Assembly: GCA_030528545.1 (NCBI GenBank)
Contig: JAUMYR010000096.1
Location: 1 to 10,802, forward strand
Direction of reading: 5' to 3'
Length of the DNA stretch: 10,802 nt
Origin: Propionibacteriaceae bacterium
Lineage (GTDB): Bacteria > Actinomycetota > Actinomycetes > Propionibacteriales > Propionibacteriaceae
Part shown: piece by piece, positions 7,146 through 10,802 of the stretch
Numbering within the stretch: position 1 is the first letter of the stretch
How the letters are laid out: every line of letters starts with the position of its first letter
Made by a program: the position numbers and the translations under genes
The notes under the pieces: model-generated
What the model was told of the DNA's origin: nothing
What the model saw: the letters and a program-made list of their open reading frames with translations, nothing else
The model's database searches: none

Positions 7146-7782
7146 ACTGACCTTCTTCACCGGCCCGATGGAGTGCGGCAAGTCAACTCTGGCGCTCCAG
7201 ATCGACTACACCCAGTCGAGCCACGACCGGGTGGGGCGGCTGTTCACTTGTCAGGACCGGGCGGGGCAGGCGGTGATCTCCTCCCGGATCGGGCTGAGCC
7301 GAGATGCGATCGAGGTCGATCCGGACCTCGATTTCTGGCGCTACGTCGTGACCGAACTGACCCAGAACCGGCGCGTCGACTACCTGATCTGCGACGAGGC
7401 GCAGTTCTACTCCCCGGAACAGATCGAACAGCTCGCCCGGGTCGTCGACGAGTTACAGCTGGATGTCTTCGCCTTCGGCATCCTGACCGATTTCCGCACC
7501 CAGTTATTTCCCGGATCTAAGCGGCTGGTCGAACTGGCCGACCGGATGGAGTCCCTCCAGGTGGCCCAGCTGTGCTGGTGCGGTGCCCGGGGCACCCACA
7601 ATGCGCGGATAGTCAACGGGATCATGGCCACCGAGGGCTCCCAGGTGGTCGTCGGTGACACCGAGACCGTGGCTGAGACCGTCGTGCGCTACGAGGTGCT
7701 CTGCCGGGCCCACCACCGCCGCAGCATGCCGCGAGAACGCGCGATGGCTATCCTCCACCCCGATCCACTGCCCTTCTACTGA
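7138..7782 (+). CDS. tdk: Thymidine kinase (type II, TK1-like)
   Basis: This 214-residue cytoplasmic enzyme phosphorylates thymidine to dTMP with ATP, a pyrimidine salvage step. The P-loop GPMECGKST is at 9-17 and the Walker B/catalytic motif DEAQF at 86-90 (Glu87 the likely base). The zinc-binding lasso region has Cys146 and Cys148 in LCWCGA and Cys189 with His192 in LCRAHH, preceded by the thymidine-contact region VVRYEV. Length is normal for bacterial TK1 enzymes. The ATG is inside the end of the glycosyltransferase gene, with GAGG (7127-7130) 7 bases upstream, so it has its own ribosome site plus coupling. A sulfurtransferase gene starts 14 bases after its stop. Assignment is firm. Confidence 0.96.
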   Translation: MAELTFFTGPMECGKSTLALQIDYTQSSHDRVGRLFTCQDRAGQAVISSRIGLSRDAIEVDPDLDFWRYVVTELTQNRRVDYLICDEAQFYSPEQIEQLARVVDELQLDVFAFGILTDFRTQLFPGSKRLVELADRMESLQVAQLCWCGARGTHNARIVNGIMATEGSQVVVGDTETVAETVVRYEVLCRAHHRRSMPRERAMAILHPDPLPFY

Positions 7783-7796
7783 TCAGGAGCCAAGAC

Positions 7797-8609
7797 ATGG
7801 TGCTGATGACCGCCGCGGAACTGGCCGAGCGTCTCGACGAGTTCTCCATCCTCGACGTGCGCTACTACCTCACCGAACCCGGACGGGGCCGGGCTGAGTA
7901 CGGTCAGGCACATATTCCTGGCGCTGTCTTCGTCGATCTGGACCGGGAACTGGCCGCTCACCCCCGCCCCGACCGGGTGGGTGGGCGCCATCCCCGTCCC
8001 GAGGCCGAGGCGCTGCAACGCGCCGCCCGCTCTTGGGGTCTGGGTCACGATCGCGGCATCGTGGTCTATGACCAGTCGACTTCGCTCGCGGCGGGCCGGG
8101 CCTGGTGGCTGCTCACCGACGCCGGGCTTGAGGTCCAGGTGCTAGACGGTGGATTCCGGGCCTGGACGGATCAGGGCCTGCCCGTCACCGCGGCGATACC
8201 TGAGGTCACGATGGGAGATGTGGTCCTGAATCCTGGGCACCTCCCCACGGTGGACGCTGCCGGGGTCGCTGCCCGCGAGCGCGGAACCCGCCTCATCGAT
8301 GTCCGGGCCCCTGAGCGCTACTCCGGTGAGACCGAGCCGCTGGATCGTATCCCCGGTAGGATCCCCGGAGCCGAGAATCTGCCCGCCGCGGCGCTGCTGA
8401 CCGAGCGCGGCGGATTCCGCTCTCCCTCCGAACTCGCCGTCCTGTTCGGCGATCTGGGGCCAGCTGACATCCTGAGCTGCGGTTCGGGGATCACGGCCGC
8501 CCAGGTGGCGCTGGCCGCGGCACACGCGGGGCTGCCGGTTCCGCGGCTCTACCTCGGCTCCTATTCCGACTGGGTCTCAGACCCTTCGCGTCCGGTCGAG
8601 CGGGGCTGA
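7797..8609 (+). CDS. Two-domain rhodanese, probably 3-mercaptopyruvate sulfurtransferase
   Basis: This 270-residue soluble protein has two rhodanese domains and should move sulfane sulfur from a donor to a thiol or cyanide acceptor. The N-terminal domain (about 5-130) is inactive: the catalytic position has Asp92 in VVYDQ, as normal for such tandems. The C-terminal domain carries the persulfide cysteine Cys228 in the loop CGSGIT (228-233). CGSG-type loops are typical of mercaptopyruvate sulfurtransferases, whereas thiosulfate enzymes usually have CRKG. The first domain has ILDVRYYL (18-25) and HIPGAVFVDLD (39-49); the second has LIDVRAPERYSGETEP (166-181). AGGAG (7785-7789) is 7 bases from the ATG; Met4 is an alternative start. 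It is the last gene of the plus-strand operon, ending 4 bases from the convergent sepH stop. Donor preference is inferred. Confidence 0.92.
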   Translation: MVLMTAAELAERLDEFSILDVRYYLTEPGRGRAEYGQAHIPGAVFVDLDRELAAHPRPDRVGGRHPRPEAEALQRAARSWGLGHDRGIVVYDQSTSLAAGRAWWLLTDAGLEVQVLDGGFRAWTDQGLPVTAAIPEVTMGDVVLNPGHLPTVDAAGVAARERGTRLIDVRAPERYSGETEPLDRIPGRIPGAENLPAAALLTERGGFRSPSELAVLFGDLGPADILSCGSGITAAQVALAAAHAGLPVPRLYLGSYSDWVSDPSRPVERG

Positions 8610-8613
8610 ACCG

Positions 8614-9591
8614 TTACTTCTTGGGTGAGGGTCCGCCGAACAGGATGTCGTCCCAGGCGGGGACGCTGGCGCGGCGGCGGCGCTTGGAGCGCTGTTCACC
8701 GGCTGGCGATTCGATGAGGGCGCCCTGCCCGGCCTGATCCGCCGCGGGGGAGTCTGGCCCGGGCGTCTCGGCTGGTTCAGCCGGTTCGGGTGCCGGGGGC
8801 TCGGGCTCCTCGGGGGAGGCCTCCTGGGGTGGATCGCCGACCGGCTGGGTGAGGTCGGCGTAGATCCGAACCGAGTCCTCGCTGATGCCGCTCAACATCT
8901 CGTAGAGCACGTCCATCTGGTTCTGTTTCGGGCCGACGATGTCGTACATGCCATCCACCTCGGCAAGCTCGGCCGGGTGGTAGTCCTCGGCTAGGTCCTC
9001 CAGCTCCTCCTGGCCCGCCTGGCGGATCTTGCTGAGGATCGAGACCGGAGGGTCTGGTTCGGTCTCGGGTTCGGATGGTTCGGCCGGGTTCTCAGCGGTG
9101 GCCCGCACCAGGGCGAGTTCGTCGTTGAGATCGACCGTGTTCTCGTCGCCGGGAGCGACGCTGCCGCGCGGGGCTTCTTCTCCCACCAGCCAGCGGGCGT
9201 CGGCATTGGCCGTGACCGAGAACCGGCCGCGGGGGTCATAGGTGAACCAGCCCTCCCGCACCAGGTCGCCATGCTGTAGGACGCCAACCACCCGCCACGT
9301 GCGGTCGGGCAGCCGGTAGGCGTCCCAGATGATCTCGTCGGCGTCGAGCCGACGGGCGCGCAACCGCTCGGTGATGACGGTGAAAAGGCTGCGGTGCGAG
9401 GTCGCGTCACCGCGCCGACGCACGAGACTGGTGCGGGCCAGGCCGGCGATGTGCTCGCGCTCGGCGATCACTGGTCCGGCGAAGACCTCGACCTTGTCTT
9501 CGGGCATGCCAGCAGCCGCGGCCACCGCAGCGACGGATTCGCCAGCGCGAATCCGGCTTTGGATCTCTTTCGGGCTCAAGGCAGGTTCCAT
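8614..9591 (-). CDS. sepH: Septation protein SepH (DUF3071), short N-terminus
   Basis: SepH is an actinobacterial division protein that binds FtsZ and promotes Z-ring assembly. This 325-residue version has the helix-turn-helix-like core at 5-45 (SPKEIQSRIRAGESVAAVAAAAG), then the conserved block IIWDAYRLPDRTWRVVGVL (87-105) and WFTYDP/RWLVGEE (115-138). A long acidic, proline-rich linker runs at about 170-300, with a more ordered stretch at 204-250, and the tail is RRRRASVPAWDDILFGG (304-320), the family's conserved C-terminal motif. ATG at 9591 is chosen because GGAG lies 6 bases upstream; the first in-frame ATG is at 9609 and has no Shine-Dalgarno. A TAG closes the frame about ten codons above 9609, so the roughly 50-residue N-terminal segment known in Streptomyces and mycobacterial SepH is absent. 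Confidence 0.9.
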   Translation of the reverse strand: MEPALSPKEIQSRIRAGESVAAVAAAAGMPEDKVEVFAGPVIAEREHIAGLARTSLVRRRGDATSHRSLFTVITERLRARRLDADEIIWDAYRLPDRTWRVVGVLQHGDLVREGWFTYDPRGRFSVTANADARWLVGEEAPRGSVAPGDENTVDLNDELALVRATAENPAEPSEPETEPDPPVSILSKIRQAGQEELEDLAEDYHPAELAEVDGMYDIVGPKQNQMDVLYEMLSGISEDSVRIYADLTQPVGDPPQEASPEEPEPPAPEPAEPAETPGPDSPAADQAGQGALIESPAGEQRSKRRRRASVPAWDDILFGGPSPKK

Positions 9592-9611
9592 CAACATCTC
9601 CAACATCATGC

Positions 9612-9630
9612 CCGCGTGGGCGCCACGCGG
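9612..9630. repeat. Perfect 8-bp dyad with 3-base spacer upstream of sepH
   Basis: CCGCGTGG (9612-9619) and CCACGCGG (9623-9630) are exact reverse complements separated by GCG. The dyad sits between the possible sepH promoter elements (9633-9671) and the sepH start codons (9609 and 9591). It could be an operator overlapping the transcription start or a hairpin in the sepH leader. The regulator is unknown. Confidence 0.6.
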
Positions 9631-9668
9631 CTAACCTACCCTCCATTGTGCTGTCTTGTGGCTAACCT
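9629..9668. repeat. Two direct copies of GGCTAACCT, 31 bp apart
   Basis: GGCTAACCT occurs at 9629-9637 and 9660-9668, a spacing of about three helical turns. On the minus strand both read AGGTTAGCC, which resembles one half of the iron-box consensus bound by DtxR/IdeR (TTAGGTTAG-S-CTAACCTAA). The second half is poor in both: by eye about 12 of 19 positions match for the distal copy and 10 of 19 for the proximal. They may be half-sites for some regulator or chance. Confidence 0.35.
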
Positions 9669-9671
9669 CAA
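9645..9671 (-). promoter_or_regulatory. Possible sepH promoter
   Basis: Read on the minus strand, TTGAGG (9671-9666) could be a -35 and CACAAT (9650-9645) a -10, with a short 15-base spacer. An alternative -10 is TAGGTT at 9638-9633, which fits TANNNT but has no -35. Either would leave the perfect dyad at 9612-9630 at the start of or just inside the leader. Both matches are modest. Confidence 0.3.
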
Positions 9672-9704
9672 GTGTCACTTGCGGTTGGTGTCTTCGGGCT
9701 GATC

Positions 9705-9733
9705 TTGCATGAACCGCAAAATGTGGTACGAAT
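9705..9733 (+). promoter_or_regulatory. Possible promoter for the DUF4193 gene
   Basis: TTGCAT (9705-9710) and TACGAAT (9727-9733), 16 bases apart, are a weak sigma-A-like pair, giving a leader of roughly 25 bases before the ATG at 9765. The 9610-9764 stretch is visibly more AT-rich than the flanking genes, as expected of a control region. The match is imperfect. Confidence 0.3.
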
Positions 9734-9764
9734 GGCGGGCAACAGACACGACGAAGGGACGCTG

Positions 9765-10061
9765 ATGGCTACCGACTACGACGCTCCTCGCAAGAGCGAA
9801 GAGGAGATGAGCGAGGACTCCATCGAGGAGTTGAAGTCGCGTCGTCATGACAAGAACTCGGGGAAGGTGGATGAGGACGAGGTCGAGGCCGCCGAGTCCT
9901 TCGAGTTACCTGGTGCGGACCTCTCCCATGAGGAACTGACGGTTCGGGTGCTGCCTCGCCAGGCTGACGAGTTCACCTGTGGCTCCTGTTTCCTGGTGAA
10001 ACACCGAAGCCAGGTCGCGGAGAGCCGCAACGGTGTCGACTACTGCGTCGACTGCGTGTAG
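9765..10061 (+). CDS. DUF4193 zinc-ribbon protein, function unknown
   Basis: This 98-residue acidic protein belongs to DUF4193, widespread in Actinomycetota and without a proven role. The N-terminal half is highly charged and probably flexible (DYDAPRKSEEE, then SIEELKSRRHDK at 19-30). The core has LPGADLSHEELTVRVLPRQADEFTC in two adjoining blocks at 48-60 and 61-72. Two CxxC pairs, Cys72/Cys75 and Cys94/Cys97, predict a structural zinc ribbon at the C-terminus. The start is clear: GAAGGGA (9753-9759) lies 5 bases before the ATG. No membrane helix or secretion signal is visible. Its divergence from sepH over a shared control region may mean shared regulation. RNA-polymerase or ribosome association is sometimes guessed for such small zinc ribbons, but nothing here shows it. 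Confidence 0.92.
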   Translation: MATDYDAPRKSEEEMSEDSIEELKSRRHDKNSGKVDEDEVEAAESFELPGADLSHEELTVRVLPRQADEFTCGSCFLVKHRSQVAESRNGVDYCVDCV

Positions 10062-10085
10062 CGGTCTCCGCGACGCTGAAGACGG

Positions 10086-10343
10086 TTACGCGCTCAGGCC
10101 GGTGTCTTGGCGCCGGACCAGATAGCGGCTCATGAGGAGCTGGCTGACTCCGACCCCGATGCCGGTGGCGAGCACCCAGGCAATGGCCTCTCCGGCGGGC
10201 ACCTCGGGATCGTGGGGATCGGGCGGCTGCTCGCCGGTGGCGATCTGCCAGGCCTTCGAGACCACTTTCTGGGCGATCAGAGTGGTCGCGGCGCCAAGGG
10301 CCGCGCTGTAGAGGCGCCAGACCATCTTCTCTGACAGGTTCAT
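10086..10343 (-). CDS. DUF4235 small membrane protein
   Basis: This 85-residue protein has two likely membrane helices, at about 9-28 (WRLYSAALGAATTLIAQKVV) and 52-73 (EAIAWVLATGIGVGVSQLLM), joined by a proline-rich polar loop (EQPPDPHDPEVPAG, 38-51). A basic C-terminal tail (SRYLVRRQ) suggests cytoplasmic ends. This pattern is DUF4235, an actinobacterial family of unknown function. The frame opens nine codons earlier at 10370, but the ATG at 10343 is chosen because AAAGGAG (10355-10349) is 5 bases upstream. The gene converges on DUF4193 with 24 bases between stops and no clear terminator, and diverges from the DUF3093 gene. Confidence 0.85.
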   Translation of the reverse strand: MNLSEKMVWRLYSAALGAATTLIAQKVVSKAWQIATGEQPPDPHDPEVPAGEAIAWVLATGIGVGVSQLLMSRYLVRRQDTGLSA

Positions 10344-10348
10344 GAGTT

Positions 10349-10374
10349 CTCCTTTCGCGAACTGCACCATTATG
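10349..10374 (-). promoter_or_regulatory. -10-like box and strong Shine-Dalgarno for the DUF4235 gene
   Basis: On the minus strand CATAAT (10374-10369) matches TATAAT in five of six positions, and AAAGGAG (10355-10349) is an almost ideal Shine-Dalgarno 5 bases before the ATG at 10343. The leader would be only about 20 bases. The Shine-Dalgarno is convincing and sets the start; the promoter box is tentative because no -35 is evident. Confidence 0.4.
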
Positions 10375-10392
10375 ACGCGGTAGGTTGTGCTG

Positions 10393-10802
10393 GTGGCGTA
10401 TCACGAACGTTTGACGGCCCCGCTGTGGTGGTGGCTGATCGGGGCCGGCTTCGCGGCGGGTGTGACGATCTCGGTATGGGCTTACCTCGGCCCTTACTTT
10501 GGGGTCCCGGCCGCGCTCCTCGGCGGCGGCGCGGTCATCGGGCTGCTCGGCGGTTACGGCTCGGCTCTGCTCACGGTGGATGATACCGCTCTCAATGTCG
10601 CGGGGGCGCGCCTGGAATGGGAGTGGATGGGCCAGGCGGGCGCACTGGACGAGGAGATGACCGCCAGGTTGCTGACCCGCGATGCCGATCCCAGGGCCTA
10701 CCTGCTGACGCGGCCCTACATCAAGACCGCGGTGCGGATCGAGGTGGCCGACGCCGCCGACCCGCACCCCTACTGGCTGGTGAGCACCCGCAGGCCGAGC
10801 GC
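10393..10802 (+). CDS. DUF3093 membrane protein, cut by the window end
   Basis: The 136 residues present match DUF3093, an actinobacterial family without known function. It starts AYHERLTAPLWWW, followed by two membrane helices at about 11-31 and 38-62, then a soluble part with the family signatures DADPRAYLLTRPYIKTAVRIEV (97-118, read as two blocks DADPRAYLLTRP and YIKTAVRIEV) and PYWLVSTRRP (126-135). The 3' end lies beyond the window, probably by only a few tens of residues. The start is a GTG: 10393 is preferred because GGTAGG (10379-10384) is 8 bases away, with GTG at 10387 as the alternative; an in-frame ATG at 10372 is cut off by a TAG at 10381. In many actinobacteria this gene neighbours the dUTPase gene dut, which might lie just to the right. 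Confidence 0.85.
   Translation, partial: MAYHERLTAPLWWWLIGAGFAAGVTISVWAYLGPYFGVPAALLGGGAVIGLLGGYGSALLTVDDTALNVAGARLEWEWMGQAGALDEEMTARLLTRDADPRAYLLTRPYIKTAVRIEVADAADPHPYWLVSTRRPS

Noticed and set aside
9626..9670. Full DtxR/IdeR iron box
   Set aside because: Only one arm of the palindrome is well matched in either copy (about 10 and 12 of 19 positions by eye), so I report half-site repeats instead of an operator.
10061..10085. Terminator between DUF4193 and DUF4235
   Set aside because: Only a 4-bp stem (GCGG/CCGC) is visible at 10061-10071, with no T-run; too weak to call.

Overview
The window is GC-rich, gene-dense bacterial chromosome. Most of its protein families are confined to or typical of Actinomycetota: DUF5998, SepH (DUF3071), DUF4193, DUF4235, DUF3093 and the actinobacterial type of topoisomerase IV subunit A. 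No rRNA, tRNA, transposase, integrase, phage gene or CRISPR array was seen. The lineage below phylum cannot be fixed by reading alone; a Propionibacteriales-like organism is a guess. The gene order (parC, DUF5998, alkaline-phosphatase-fold protein, thymidine kinase, sulfurtransferase, sepH, DUF4193, DUF3093) looks like a conserved actinobacterial core neighbourhood, not an accessory island.

Layout. Positions 92-4126 hold three minus-strand genes, in transcription order an App1-type (DUF2183) phosphatase, parC and a small beta-carbonic anhydrase, ended by a hairpin at 57-81. A 63-base divergent gap separates them from a plus-strand run at 4190-8609: DUF5998, an alkaline-phosphatase-fold phosphodiesterase, a family-4 glycosyltransferase, thymidine kinase and a two-domain sulfurtransferase. 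The first four of these overlap at each junction (ATGA, ATGA, 8 bases), so the run looks like one translationally coupled operon. It meets sepH, on the minus strand, tail to tail with only 4 bases between stop codons. sepH and a plus-strand DUF4193 zinc-ribbon gene diverge from a 173-base control region rich in symmetry. DUF4193 then converges on a small membrane protein (DUF4235, minus), which diverges from a DUF3093 membrane protein cut by the window's right end.

How the genes may work together. ParC (chromosome decatenation) and SepH (a division regulator) are cell-cycle proteins, and thymidine kinase supplies dTMP by salvage. A phosphatidate-phosphatase-like HAD enzyme, a phosphodiesterase-fold enzyme and a GT4 glycosyltransferase with a basic, lipid-enzyme-like insert lie close together, which permits but does not prove a shared envelope-lipid role. 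The most interesting sequence-level signals are two minus-strand genes with a TANNNT box 7-8 bases before an ATG that lacks a good Shine-Dalgarno (probable leaderless transcripts), a SepH that lacks the family's usual N-terminal segment, and a perfect dyad plus repeated GGCTAACCT elements in the sepH control region. I see no clear undescribed defence or mobile system.
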